NCBI GenBank assembly: GCA_019419555.1
Contig: DXZR01000011.1
Coordinates: forward strand, 1 to 60,161
Origin: Collinsella sp.
Lineage (GTDB): Bacteria; Actinomycetota; Coriobacteriia; Coriobacteriales; Coriobacteriaceae
Reading direction: 5' to 3'
Length of the DNA stretch: 60,161 bases
The translations under genes and the position numbers were made by a program. Below are positions 1 to 8,576 of the stretch, one piece after another (position 1 is the stretch's first letter; each line of letters opens with the position of its first letter). The notes beneath the pieces were generated by a model. It made no database searches. It was not told the origin of the DNA and saw only the letters and a program-made list of their open reading frames with translations.

Positions 1-341
1 TCCGACATACCTGCCACTTCTTAGCCTTAACCGTTAATCTGCTTTCTTACGTGCAAGTTAGATAGTAGCATTTTACCGTTTGCTCAAAGCAGTTAATTAA
101 AATAGACGCGGCGTTATCTGGGCATTTTGCACCAAATTACGACATTTCTTTATCGATTATTTACGCTGGTAGCTGACTCGCAGCTAATCGTCATTCGCTT
201 GTCAACAAAATTGGCATCTCTTTATGTCCTTTGGTATAGAGGATATAGTTATTAACCCCTCCCTCAATAATTTTGAGTGATCTGCAAGACAGTAGACGTC
301 CTCACTCCTCATGATTACCGCGCATTGCCGTCCACCGGAGC
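1..341. other. AT-rich region without a supported gene
   Basis: This stretch is clearly richer in A and T than the rest of the window, and the short open frames in it look unlike proteins. It may be the upstream control region of a gene lying left of the window, but I see no promoter pair or operator I would defend. Confidence 0.5.
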
Positions 342-382
342 AAAACAAAAAGGGCGGGACCTGCTGCGCTTGCAGGCCCCGC
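342..382 (-). terminator. Rho-independent terminator of the flavoenzyme gene
   Basis: Read on the minus strand, an 11-bp GC-rich stem (GCGGGGCCTGC against GCAGGTCCCGC, one wobble) with a short loop is followed by a T-rich run. It lies about 75 bases past the stop codon of the minus-strand flavin oxidoreductase. Confidence 0.75.
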
Positions 383-457
383 ACCGGTTGACACCCGACG
401 GGACACAGCCGGGCGAGACGGATCCGTGCTACCGCCCCGCCTGGCCGCGATGTTCAA

Positions 458-2488
458 CTACAGCTCGTTGGCCGCGTGATACGCCGTGCGAATGGCGCTC
501 GCGATGTCGGCGGTGCGCTCACCCGAGCAGTCGCCCACGCAGGTCACGGGCACCGTCACGCCATCCAGGTCAAACGCGTTGGCCTTGGAGCCCACGGCCA
601 TCACCACGTAATCGCAGGCGATCTTCACCGGCTCCTCGGCGCCGTCCTCGGTGGTGCGAACAGCCTCCACGCCCTCGTCGGTAATGGCGGTCAGGCGGGT
701 CTTCACGTGCTGCTCCACGTTGTGCTCTGCAAAGTCGCTCATAATCAGCGGCAGAATGGTCTCGGACTCGCCCGCGGCAATCTTGTCGAGCATCTCGACG
801 ATCGCCACCTCGCAGCCGTGCTGCAGCAGATACTCGGCAGTCTCGGTGCCCACCAGGCCACCGCCAATGACGGCGACGCGGCCGCTGAGCTCTACCTTGC
901 CGGCCAGCACGTCCCAGCTCGAGACGACCTTGTCCGAGTCGGCGCCCGGAACGGGGATGACCACGTCGTGCGCGCCCACGGCCACAATCGCGGCGTCGGC
1001 GGCGTTGAGGTCCTCAGCGGTAGCGGCATGGCTGAGCTCAACCTTCACGCCCAGGCCAGGCAGAATCTTCTCGTAGTACTCGACCGAGCGCATGATCTCG
1101 TCCTTGCGCGGAGGCGCAGCCGCCAGCACAATCTGGCCGCCCAAGTGATCGCTCGCCTCGTAGATGGTCACGTCGTAGCCGCGCTTGGCCGCCACGCGTG
1201 CGGCCTCCAGGCCGGCGATGCCGCCGCCCACCACGGCGATCTTCTTGTCGCCCTCGCCCGGCTTAATGGCGATGGTCGCCTCGTCGCCGTTCTCCGCGTT
1301 GAGCACGCACGAAATGTACTTGCGGTTTTGAATCGCGTCGACACAGCCCTTGTTGCAGTTGAGGCACTCGCGGATGGGCTCACCCGTGGCGGCCTTCAGC
1401 GCAATGTCGGGGTCGCACATGAGCGAGCGGCCATAGGCGATGATGTCGGCGGCGCCGTCTTCCAGAATCTTCTCGCCGGCCTCGACCGAGACAACACGGC
1501 CGACGGTTGCCACCGGCACGGAGACCAGGGCCTTGACGCGCTCGGCCACGGACAGCGTCCAGTTGTAGGGCATGGCGCCCATGGGCGGAATGGTGTCGCC
1601 CATGTTGCCGGTGTGGTTGGCCTGCGCGACCTGGATCATGTCGATGCCCGCGCCCTCAAGCAGCTTGGCGAACTCGCAGGTCTCGTCGGGCTGCAGGCCA
1701 CCCTTGCCGCGCGGCGTGCCGTCGGGGTTCTCCATGATCACGGGGAGCTTGTACTCCACCATCAGCTGCGGCGCGGCCTCCTTAATGGCGGCGACGACCT
1801 CCAGCGCGTAGCGAACGCGGTTCTCGAACGAACCACCGTACTCGTCGGTGCGCTGGTTGAGGATGGCCGAGCACAGCGAACCCACCAGGCGGTCGCCGTG
1901 GACCTCGATAGCGTCGATCCCGGCCTGCTGTGCGCGAGCGGCCGAGGCAGCGATGGCCTCCTTGATCTGGGTGAGCTGCTCTACGCTCGCCTCGTTCACA
2001 AAGTGCTGCATGTCGTGATGCAGCTTGGCGTAGGCCTGGTTGCGGATCTCGTTGGACTCGGCCATCTTGGCGGCAAAGGTCTCCTCGTCGCCGGCGGCCT
2101 TGGCCTCCTGCGCGGCCTTGGCGGCGGCCATGGATCCCATGACCATGCGGCCGACACCGGGCACATCGTACTCGGGGTGGAACAGCTGCAGCGCGACCTT
2201 GGCGCCGTGCTTGTGGACGGCGTCGGCCAGCGCCTTAAACGTGGGGATCTGGGCGTCGGTTGCCAGCTTGGGCGTGGGGCTTGCGGTCATGACGGGAGCG
2301 ACGTCGCCGATGACGATGTAGCTCACGCCGCCACGGGCCAAGCGCTCGTAAAAAGCCAGGCTGCGCTCGCCGATGGAACCGTCACGCTCCTCGTAGCCGG
2401 TGGTCAGCGGCGGAAACATAATGCGGTTCTTGAGCTCAAGGGGGCCAACCGTAATGGGCTGGAGCAGCTTGGATGCAGGTGTGGTCAT
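458..2488 (-). CDS. NADH:flavin oxidoreductase, 2,4-dienoyl-CoA/enoate reductase type
   Basis: A 676-residue multidomain flavoenzyme, close in length to FadH and BaiH-type reductases. The N-terminal half is an Old Yellow Enzyme TIM barrel with the NQRTDEYGGS signature. It is followed by a cysteine cluster (ECLNCNKGC plus a later ISC) expected to bind one 4Fe-4S cluster. The C-terminal half has two Rossmann motifs, VVGGGIAGLEAA for FAD and VIGGGLVGTETA for NAD(P)H. Members reduce enoyl-CoA, enoate or steroid-like double bonds using FMN, FAD and the cluster; the substrate cannot be told from sequence. I chose the ATG at 2488 because AGAGGA lies six bases upstream, whereas the ATG at 2494 abuts it. 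It stands alone with its own terminator. Confidence 0.9.
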   Translation of the reverse strand: MTTPASKLLQPITVGPLELKNRIMFPPLTTGYEERDGSIGERSLAFYERLARGGVSYIVIGDVAPVMTASPTPKLATDAQIPTFKALADAVHKHGAKVALQLFHPEYDVPGVGRMVMGSMAAAKAAQEAKAAGDEETFAAKMAESNEIRNQAYAKLHHDMQHFVNEASVEQLTQIKEAIAASAARAQQAGIDAIEVHGDRLVGSLCSAILNQRTDEYGGSFENRVRYALEVVAAIKEAAPQLMVEYKLPVIMENPDGTPRGKGGLQPDETCEFAKLLEGAGIDMIQVAQANHTGNMGDTIPPMGAMPYNWTLSVAERVKALVSVPVATVGRVVSVEAGEKILEDGAADIIAYGRSLMCDPDIALKAATGEPIRECLNCNKGCVDAIQNRKYISCVLNAENGDEATIAIKPGEGDKKIAVVGGGIAGLEAARVAAKRGYDVTIYEASDHLGGQIVLAAAPPRKDEIMRSVEYYEKILPGLGVKVELSHAATAEDLNAADAAIVAVGAHDVVIPVPGADSDKVVSSWDVLAGKVELSGRVAVIGGGLVGTETAEYLLQHGCEVAIVEMLDKIAAGESETILPLIMSDFAEHNVEQHVKTRLTAITDEGVEAVRTTEDGAEEPVKIACDYVVMAVGSKANAFDLDGVTVPVTCVGDCSGERTADIASAIRTAYHAANEL

Positions 2489-2630
2489 GGACATTCCTCT
2501 CTTGTAGGCGCGGCGGCGATGATGCCGCGTAGTTATCTAGAGGATATGGCATGGGAATACAGCAGCGCAACGGAAATCGGCGGACAGCAGGTAGCGGCAG
2601 GTGGATGGGGCGGGGCGGCCCGTCGGTTTG

Positions 2631-2846
2631 TCTCAATCTGTAACAGTTACGCGGCAAAACTGGGTCTTACTGTTACAGATCGAGACAAACCAAACCCGCC
2701 TGCTAGAAAATCTCAATCTATAACAACAACTCGGCAAAATCCGTCCCTCGTGTTACAGATTTAGACAAACACGACCCAACCCACCGGTATATCTCGATCT
2801 GTAACACCTAGCCGCCCAAATCGGGTCTAGATGTTACAGATCGAGA
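2631..2846. repeat. Array 1 of six alternating inverted 15-mers (40-bp period)
   Basis: Six copies of a 15-mer, TCTCAATCTGTAACA or its reverse complement, start at 2631(+), 2671(-), 2711(+), 2751(-), 2792(+) and 2832(-). Each adjacent +/- pair makes a 55-bp palindrome with a 25-base interior, and palindromes are separated by 25 or 26 bases. The interiors are loosely alike; the separators differ. The array lies between the flavoenzyme start and the initiator tRNA terminator. An equivalent array is at 18229-18444. Function unknown. Confidence 0.9.
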
Positions 2847-2893
2847 TTTTGTTTGAGAGGCCGAGAATTGGACCGAAAACACGGTCCCGAAAT

Positions 2894-2926
2894 AACAAAA
2901 AAGCTCGCCGGCTAGGCCGACGAGCT
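2894..2926 (-). terminator. Terminator after initiator tRNA
   Basis: On the minus strand an 11-bp stem (AGCTCGTCGGC against GCCGGCGAGCT, one wobble) with a three-base loop is followed by TTTTTTGTT. It begins about ten bases past the tRNA CCA end. Confidence 0.85.
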
Positions 2927-2935
2927 GCAAGTTCT

Positions 2936-3012
2936 TGGTCGCGGGGGCAGGATTTGAACCTACGACCTCCGGGTTATGAGCCCGGCGAGCTACCAGACTG
3001 CTCCACCCCGCA
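2936..3012 (-). tRNA. tRNA-fMet (CAT), initiator
   Basis: A 77-nt tRNA with encoded CCA and anticodon CAU. Three consecutive G:C pairs in the anticodon stem (GGG/CCC flanking CUCAUAA) mark it as the initiator rather than the elongator. The first acceptor position is U1 opposite G72, not a Watson-Crick pair, in line with the weak 1:72 pair needed for formylation. The T-arm reads GGTTCAAATC. Confidence 0.95.
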
Positions 3013-3208
3013 ATGTCTGGGCGCCTCATGTGCGCAAAAAAGAATATTACGCGGGAGTTCGGTAAACGGCAAGGAAAATCTCGTAGAGCATAATTCCTTC
3101 ATATTTAAACCCCTCAGCCCCTATCACCGTAAACGAATCGCAGCCGAGCGCCGTCGACGGCACGTATACAATGGTGCGCGTCCTTTTATGCCGACACCGG
3201 GAGTAGAC

Positions 3209-3982
3209 ATGCTGCTCGCTATCGATATGGGAAACACGCAGACGGCCATGGGCCTGTTTGACGGAGACGAGCTGGTGCAGTCGTGGCGCATGCCCACCGA
3301 CCGCTCCTATACCGCCGACGAGATCCATGTGCGCCTGATGGGTTTCTTTAAGATGTACGGCCTTTCGCTCGATGCGGTCGACGCGATCGCCTTTGCGGGC
3401 GTGGTGCCGCAGCTCTCGCGCGAGTGGCACGCCGTGGCCGACCGCATTGCCGCGGACGCCATCGTCATCGGGCCGCAGACGGCCGCCGTAACCAAGCTGC
3501 GGGCGGCGCGCCCCCAGGCCGTTGGTGCCGACCGCATCGCCAACGCCGTCGCTGCCGAGACCTTCTATGGCGCGCCGGCGATCGTGGTGGACTTTGGCAC
3601 CGCGACCAATATCGACGTCATCGATGAGGACGGTTATTACATTGGCGGAGCGATCGCGCCGGGCATTCGCATCTCCATGGACGCGCTTGCCGCCCGTGCC
3701 GCCAAGCTCGCCAGCGTGCCGCTCGAGGCGCCCGAGCACGCCATCGGCCGCGATACCGAGGAGTGCATCAAGGTCGGCGCCGTAACGGGCGCCGCCGCCA
3801 TGGCTGAGGGCCTGGTCGCGCGCATGAAGCGCGAGCTGGGCCGCGAGGATGCCACCGTTATCGCCACGGGCGGTCTCGCCGGCATCGTCGCCGATTCGAC
3901 CGATGCCTTCGACGTGGTCGACGGACAGCTCACCATCAAGGGTATCTGCGAAATCTACCGCCGCATGCAGGAGCTGGGATAG
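3209..3982 (+). CDS. coaX: Type III pantothenate kinase
   Basis: Phosphorylates pantothenate with ATP, the first committed step of coenzyme A synthesis in the cytoplasm. The 257-residue product opens with the ASKHA phosphate motif DMGNTQ (residues 6-11), has the pantothenate-contacting GADR near residue 104, VDFGTATNID near 125 and GGAIAPGI near 145, all typical of CoaX. Length is normal for the family. The ATG at 3209 has GGGAG six bases upstream; an in-frame ATG at 3188 lacks such a site. It is a lone plus-strand gene; a hairpin at 4113-4147 probably ends it. Confidence 0.95.
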   Translation: MLLAIDMGNTQTAMGLFDGDELVQSWRMPTDRSYTADEIHVRLMGFFKMYGLSLDAVDAIAFAGVVPQLSREWHAVADRIAADAIVIGPQTAAVTKLRAARPQAVGADRIANAVAAETFYGAPAIVVDFGTATNIDVIDEDGYYIGGAIAPGIRISMDALAARAAKLASVPLEAPEHAIGRDTEECIKVGAVTGAAAMAEGLVARMKRELGREDATVIATGGLAGIVADSTDAFDVVDGQLTIKGICEIYRRMQELG

Positions 3983-4039
3983 AGCAGGGGCTTAAGTCGA
4001 GCACGCCCGATGCCACAGTCCCCGCAAAGGCTCGCCAAG

Positions 4040-4081
4040 CCTATTCCTCAAAATCGAAAATTTTCAGTTTTGAGGAATAGG
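4040..4081. repeat. 14-bp-arm palindrome downstream of coaX
   Basis: CCTATTCCTCAAAA and TTTTGAGGAATAGG form a perfect 14-bp inverted repeat around a 14-base A/T-rich interior. There is no T run, so it is not an ordinary terminator. Confidence 0.75.
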
Positions 4082-4112
4082 GCGTTGGCAACCCATTCCC
4101 CAGATAGGCGAA

Positions 4113-4147
4113 ACCCTCCCCGGCGCAGGCCGAGGAGGGTCTTGTTG
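4113..4147 (+). terminator. Terminator hairpin between convergent coaX and the BPL-like gene
   Basis: ACCCTCC and GGAGGGT pair around an inner CGGC/GCCG stem, followed on the plus strand by CTTGTTGT. The T run is weak. It lies between two convergent genes and could serve either side. Confidence 0.6.
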
Positions 4148-4179
4148 TCATCGTTGTCTTTGAGCGCTGGTGCCTCGCG

Positions 4180-4881
4180 CTACAGCCCGCGAATTCGTAC
4201 GGCCTCGGGCGGAAACTCCTGCTCGCCGGCATCGGTCTTGATGGTCGCGCGGCCCCAGATGTCCAGGCCCGCAAACACGCCCACCGCGAGCGGCAGACCG
4301 TTGGGCGACACCGCCGCGACCTGACGACCCAGCAGTGGCACCATGTCAAAGTACTCGCCCAGCACCGGAGCCAGCGGGCCCGCGGCGCCCTGCGGCGTGT
4401 TGGCGGCAACCGCCCAGGCGCCCACGCGGGTCAACACGGCGGCGGCCAGCTCCTCAACCAGCGCTTCGTCGGCCATATTCACGCCAAGCTCACCCAGCGC
4501 CGCACACTCAATATCAACCGTCACCGCGGCAAACATGCCCGCAGCACCGGCACCGCCGTTCACGGCAACACGCGCGAGCGACGTCTCGAACGCGGGCGCA
4601 CCGCACACGATGTTGCTCGGCCACTCAATGCCCACCTTGCCGGCAAGGCCCAGGCCCGGCGTCGATGCCGTGCCCACAAGCGCATCCATCATGCCCATCG
4701 CAGCCACAAACGGCAGGCCGTGGAAGGCATGCATGTTCACATCCGGACGCACGACCAGCGAAAACGCCAGCGAAGCGTTGCCCGCGCTCCAAGCGCACCA
4801 GCCCGCGGACGCACCCTCGCGGCCCGCGTTACGCGCCGCGTCGAGCTCGGTGCCGGCGGCAACAGCATTCATCTCGATCAT
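4180..4881 (-). CDS. Biotin-protein ligase-like protein, probably degenerate
   Basis: A 233-residue protein resembling the catalytic domain of BirA-type biotin or lipoate ligases. It has an SLAFSLVVRPDV strand, a GLPFVAAMGMMDAL helix and a WPSN segment where true ligases have KWPND. The catalytic lysine position is glutamate (residue 86), and the N-terminal GRGR-type loop that holds biotinyl-AMP is absent. The usual C-terminal SH3-like region appears to be kept (PLLGRQVAAVSPNGL). Biotin ligation is therefore doubtful; it may bind a cofactor or be a relic. Its ATG directly follows the folP-folK stop, so the two are probably co-transcribed. Confidence 0.6.
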   Translation of the reverse strand: MIEMNAVAAGTELDAARNAGREGASAGWCAWSAGNASLAFSLVVRPDVNMHAFHGLPFVAAMGMMDALVGTASTPGLGLAGKVGIEWPSNIVCGAPAFETSLARVAVNGGAGAAGMFAAVTVDIECAALGELGVNMADEALVEELAAAVLTRVGAWAVAANTPQGAAGPLAPVLGEYFDMVPLLGRQVAAVSPNGLPLAVGVFAGLDIWGRATIKTDAGEQEFPPEAVRIRGL

Positions 4882-6624
4882 CTACATACGCCCCAATTCG
4901 CCAACGATATGGCCCACGCGGTCCTCGGGCTCCTTGACCTCGACACCGTTGTAGCGGAAGAACCGCGCCGGGTCGTGCATCAGGTCCTCGAGCGGCACCA
5001 GCACAAAGTCGCGCTCGCCAATGAGAGGATGCGGCAGGCGCAGCTTTTTGCCGCCGTGGGTCTCGCCATCCATCCACAGCAGGTCCAGGTCGATGGTGCG
5101 CGGACCGTTGGCCTTGGCCTTCTTGGAGCGGTCGCGCCCCAGCTCGGCCTCGATCTTCATGAGCTCATCGAGCAGCACCAGCGGCGCCAGCTCGGTCTTG
5201 ATCTCGATGACGGCGTTGGCAAACGCGTCCTGGCGCGTCTCGTAGGCCGGCTCGCTCTCGTAAATCTTGGAGGAGTTGGACACGCAGGTGAGTGGAATCT
5301 CGGCGATCATCTCGCGTGCGGCGCGGATGTTGTCGCAGCGATGCCCCAGGTTGGAGCCCACGGCCACAAACGCGCGGCGCGGCTGCGGCTTGGCAACCGC
5401 CCAGTAACCGTTCAGGAACTGCGCAAAACCCGCGGCGTCGTGCACGCGCACGATGTTGGCACCGGCCTGGATGGCGCCCAGGCACACGCCAAACGTAGCG
5501 GCATCGCGCTCGGCGGCCTCGGTCACGCCCGAGACGGCGCCCACAAAGCGCTTGCGCGACACGGCGCACATGAGCGGGTAGCCCAGCGACGCCATCTTGG
5601 CAGTCTCGCGCTGGATGACGATGTCCTCGTTAGCCGACTTACCAAAGCCCGGGCCAGGATCGATGCAGATGCGGTCGCGCGACACGCCGGCATGGATGAG
5701 CGTGCGGGCCTGGTCGGACAGAAAGCCCATGACGCGGCGCATGATGGGCGCCGAATCGGGCAGGGTAAAGCGGCGGAGCTGCGAGGTGGGCACATAGGCC
5801 TCCTCACGGCGGGCACTGCGGCGCATCATGGCGGCCAGGCGGTCATTGGACTCCGATGCGGCCTCGGTGGCTGCGGGCGCGGCCTCGGGCGCGGGCGCGA
5901 CGGTCTCGGCGGCAGCAGCCTGCTCGGCGGCGGGCGTCTCCTGCTCGCTTGCAGGCTCGGACGTGGGCTCCGGCTCGCCAAACGGCAGTGAGGGCTGCAC
6001 CACACCGCCCGGAAGCTTGGCCTCAACCTTGGGCTCGCCCAGCAACTTGCCGCGACGGCGACGGGCCGGCTTCTCGGCCTCGCGCGCGGCCTCGGCAGCC
6101 GCCTCGCGCGCCTTCTCGGCAACAAACGCCGCTGCCGAGGTATCGAGCTGCACCGTTGCGTGCGTGCGGGTGGGCGCGGCGACCTCGCCGGCATGCATCA
6201 CGATGACGCCGCAGGTGCTCGTCTTAACAAACTCGACCATCTTGGGATCGGTGAAGCCGGTCACGTCGTTGACGATCGAGGCGCCGCAGCGCACGGCCGC
6301 CTTGGCAACCGCCACATGACGCGTGTCGATCGAGACGATGGCGCCCTCCTTGGCCAGCGCGCGCACCACGGGCAGCACGCGGCGAGCCTCCTCGTCGGGG
6401 TTGACCGGGGTAAAACCAGGGCGCGTGGACTCGCCGCCCACGTCGATGATGTCGGCGCCGGCGTCGAGCATCGCTAGGCCGTACTCGATGGCGGCGTCCG
6501 GGTCGAAGTGCTCCCCGCCATCGCTAAACGAATCGGGCGTCACGTTGAGGACGCCCATGATGCGCGGACGGTCAAAGCTGAGCTCGTACTTTCCGCACCG
6601 CCATGTCTTGCTGTCGTTCGCCAT
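4882..6624 (-). CDS. folP-folK: Fused dihydropteroate synthase / HPPK
   Basis: A 580-residue bifunctional folate enzyme. Residues 1-412 are dihydropteroate synthase: GVLNVTPDSFSDGG near 24-37, GGESTRPG near 63, SIDT near 98, DPGPGFGK near 322, SRKRF near 356 and RVHD near 393. Residues 418-580 are the pyrophosphokinase: VAVGSNLGHR, YESEPAYETRQDAFANAV and GPRTIDLDLL. The order is the reverse of many folate fusions, where FolK precedes FolP. An Ala/Pro/Glu-rich, partly basic stretch of about 140 residues (149-288) interrupts the barrel after the MHAGEV strand. The ATG at 6624 is chosen because AGGAGG lies six bases upstream. Confidence 0.93.
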   Translation of the reverse strand: MANDSKTWRCGKYELSFDRPRIMGVLNVTPDSFSDGGEHFDPDAAIEYGLAMLDAGADIIDVGGESTRPGFTPVNPDEEARRVLPVVRALAKEGAIVSIDTRHVAVAKAAVRCGASIVNDVTGFTDPKMVEFVKTSTCGVIVMHAGEVAAPTRTHATVQLDTSAAAFVAEKAREAAAEAAREAEKPARRRRGKLLGEPKVEAKLPGGVVQPSLPFGEPEPTSEPASEQETPAAEQAAAAETVAPAPEAAPAATEAASESNDRLAAMMRRSARREEAYVPTSQLRRFTLPDSAPIMRRVMGFLSDQARTLIHAGVSRDRICIDPGPGFGKSANEDIVIQRETAKMASLGYPLMCAVSRKRFVGAVSGVTEAAERDAATFGVCLGAIQAGANIVRVHDAAGFAQFLNGYWAVAKPQPRRAFVAVGSNLGHRCDNIRAAREMIAEIPLTCVSNSSKIYESEPAYETRQDAFANAVIEIKTELAPLVLLDELMKIEAELGRDRSKKAKANGPRTIDLDLLWMDGETHGGKKLRLPHPLIGERDFVLVPLEDLMHDPARFFRYNGVEVKEPEDRVGHIVGELGRM

Positions 6625-6645
6625 GAACATCCTCCTAAAATGCCC

Positions 6646-6673
6646 ACGCCGCCGAGCTTGGGGAGCTGGCGGC
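6646..6673. repeat. GC-rich hairpin between sirtuin and folP
   Basis: GCCGCC and GGCGGC arms flank a 13-16 base interior containing AGCTTGGGGAGCT. It lies downstream of the minus-strand sirtuin gene and could help end its transcript, but no convincing T run follows. Confidence 0.4.
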
Positions 6674-6719
6674 GGGGTCGCTTTGCACTCAGTCTTTCTA
6701 TTGTATCCGCGCGCGCGGG

Positions 6720-7472
6720 CTAGAACGCAAACGCGGCCGCGATGTCGCAAGAAATCAGCAGGTCGGCATTTGCATCCTGATCGGTGGGAGCAAGGTTGCA
6801 TATGGCCAGCGTATCGCCGGTAAAGTAACGCGTAAGGCCTGCCGCCGGATACACCACGAGCGAGGTCCCGCCCACAATGAGGGCATCGGCCGCGGCGATG
6901 GCGGCAACGGCACCGGTCAACACATGCTCGTCGAGCGGCTCCTCGTAGAGCACTACATCGGGCTTGATGCGGCCGCCGCACGCGGGGCACGCAGGCACGC
7001 CCGCGGCATCCTCGTGCTCGCGCGAGCAAATCCACTCGGCGCTATAGACCGCGCCGCACGACTGGCAAATGTTGCGATGGACCGATCCGTGCAGCTCGAA
7101 CACGCGCTGCGAGCCGGCCATCTGATGCAGGCCGTCGATGTTTTGCGTCACCACGGCGTCGAGCTTGCCGGCTCGCTCCAGCTCGGCGAGCTTGGTGTGA
7201 CAGCGGTTGGGCTTAGCGTTAAGCGCGATCATCTTGGTGCGGTAAAAGTCGAAGAACTCCGCAGGATGCGCCTCGTAAAAGCTATGCGACAGCATGGTCT
7301 CGGGCGGATAGGCAAACTGCTGGTGATACAGGCCGTCCACGCTGCGGAAATCGGGGATGCCACTCGCCGTGGAAACACCCGCGCCGCCAAAGAAGACCAC
7401 GCGCTTATGGGTGCCGAACAGCTCCGCCAGCGCGGCGGAGGCCTGCTTGGGATCCGTTATTGCCTGCGTCAT
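6720..7472 (-). CDS. cobB: NAD-dependent protein deacylase (Sir2 family)
   Basis: A 250-residue sirtuin, which removes acyl groups from lysines using NAD. Visible motifs are FFGGAGVSTASGIPDFRS (NAD pocket), TQNIDGLH, the catalytic-histidine segment FELHGS, and a four-cysteine zinc site (CQSC and CPAC), then GTSLVVYPAAGL. This is a full-length class U/III-like bacterial sirtuin. GGAGG lies just upstream of the ATG. It precedes folP-folK in the same direction and diverges from the exonuclease gene. Confidence 0.93.
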   Translation of the reverse strand: MTQAITDPKQASAALAELFGTHKRVVFFGGAGVSTASGIPDFRSVDGLYHQQFAYPPETMLSHSFYEAHPAEFFDFYRTKMIALNAKPNRCHTKLAELERAGKLDAVVTQNIDGLHQMAGSQRVFELHGSVHRNICQSCGAVYSAEWICSREHEDAAGVPACPACGGRIKPDVVLYEEPLDEHVLTGAVAAIAAADALIVGGTSLVVYPAAGLTRYFTGDTLAICNLAPTDQDANADLLISCDIAAAFAF

Positions 7473-7607
7473 ATGAGTCCTCCGTCCTTGTTAGTCGGGC
7501 AGCGTTGAGCGACGTCCCAGCATGCGGCCTCTAAGTCAGCATGCGCGGAGCCCACACCGCCCCTGTTGCGCTAATCTTAAGCCTGCCAACCCCGTCGAAA
7601 GTACACC

Positions 7608-8426
7608 ATGCCTCAGACTTACACTTTCGCCTCGTGGAACGTCAACGGCCTGCGCGCCGTGCTCAAAAAGGACCCGAGCTTTATCCAGATCGCGCAGGAC
7701 CTCGATGTCGATGTCTTGGCGCTGCAAGAGACCAAGTTGCAAGAAGGCCAGGTCGATATCGACCTGCCCGGCTATCACCAAACCTGGAGCTACGCCGAGC
7801 GCAAGGGCTACTCGGGCACCGCGGTCTTTAGCCGCCAGGAACCGCTGCGCGTACTGCGCGCCGATGCGCTGCTGCCCTACGCCGGCGAGGGCGAGGCGGC
7901 CGTGCTCGTCGCCCAAGCCGCAACCGAGGGCCGCGTCTGCGCGCTCGAGTTCGACAAATTCTGGTTTGTGGATGTCTACACGCCCAACGCACAAAATGAG
8001 CTCGCGCGCATCGACGTGCGTATGGCCTGGGACGATGCCTATCGCGGCTTTTTGGGCGCGCTTGAGCACGAAACCGGCAAGCCCGTCGTAACCTGCGGCG
8101 ACTTTAACGTGGCGCACGAGGAGATCGACCTTAAGAACCCCAAGTCCAACCGCGGCAACGCCGGTTTTTCGGACGAGGAGCGCGGCAAGTTTACCGAGCT
8201 GCTCAACGCCGGGTTTACCGATACCTGGCGCGCGGCAAACCCCGACGTCGAGGGCGTCTACAGCTGGTGGAGCTACCGCTTTAATGCCCGCAAGAACAAC
8301 GCAGGCTGGCGCATCGACTACTTCCTGGTAAGCGACGCAATCGCCGACAACGTACGCGACACCGGCATCCGCGGCGACATCTTCGGCAGCGACCACTGCC
8401 CCGTCACCCTCACGCTAGAGCTCTAG
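7608..8426 (+). CDS. exoA: Exodeoxyribonuclease III / AP endonuclease
   Basis: Cuts DNA 5' to abasic sites and degrades duplex ends in base excision repair. The 272-residue protein has SWNVNGLRA, LQETKLQ (metal-binding glutamate), the WWSYRFNARKNNAGWRIDY segment with the catalytic asparagine and aspartate region, and terminal GSDHCPV. This matches the ExoA/Xth family in length and motif order. It is a single plus-strand gene divergent from the sirtuin gene. Confidence 0.95.
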   Translation: MPQTYTFASWNVNGLRAVLKKDPSFIQIAQDLDVDVLALQETKLQEGQVDIDLPGYHQTWSYAERKGYSGTAVFSRQEPLRVLRADALLPYAGEGEAAVLVAQAATEGRVCALEFDKFWFVDVYTPNAQNELARIDVRMAWDDAYRGFLGALEHETGKPVVTCGDFNVAHEEIDLKNPKSNRGNAGFSDEERGKFTELLNAGFTDTWRAANPDVEGVYSWWSYRFNARKNNAGWRIDYFLVSDAIADNVRDTGIRGDIFGSDHCPVTLTLEL

Positions 8427-8576
8427 CCCCAAGTAATTCCTCTAGGGGACAGAGGAAAACAGATCATGTGACCCCTCTCCCTCTATAAGGTGCGGTGGAA
8501 TAGTTCCTGTTTGGGCAGCAAATAGCCAAAAACGAGAACCATTCCACCGCAAGCTCGTGAGGGAACGCGAAATGCC
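8427..8576. repeat. Intergenic hairpins, including a REP-like GGGGACAG element
   Basis: Two hairpins fill this gap. At about 8438-8459, TTCCTCT and AGAGGAA flank a core containing GGGGACAG. At 8492-8550, GCGGTGGAATAGTTC and GAACCATTCCACCGC (one mismatch in 15) flank a 29-base loop. The gap is between convergent genes; either hairpin might act in termination, but T runs are lacking. Confidence 0.7.

Noticed and set aside
202..384. Small 60-codon gene on the minus strand
   Set aside because: It runs through the terminator of the flavoenzyme gene and resembles nothing; composition is not protein-like.
2631..2846. CRISPR array
   Set aside because: The repeats are only 15 bases and alternate in orientation, spacers in equivalent positions are loosely alike, and there is no cas gene in the window.
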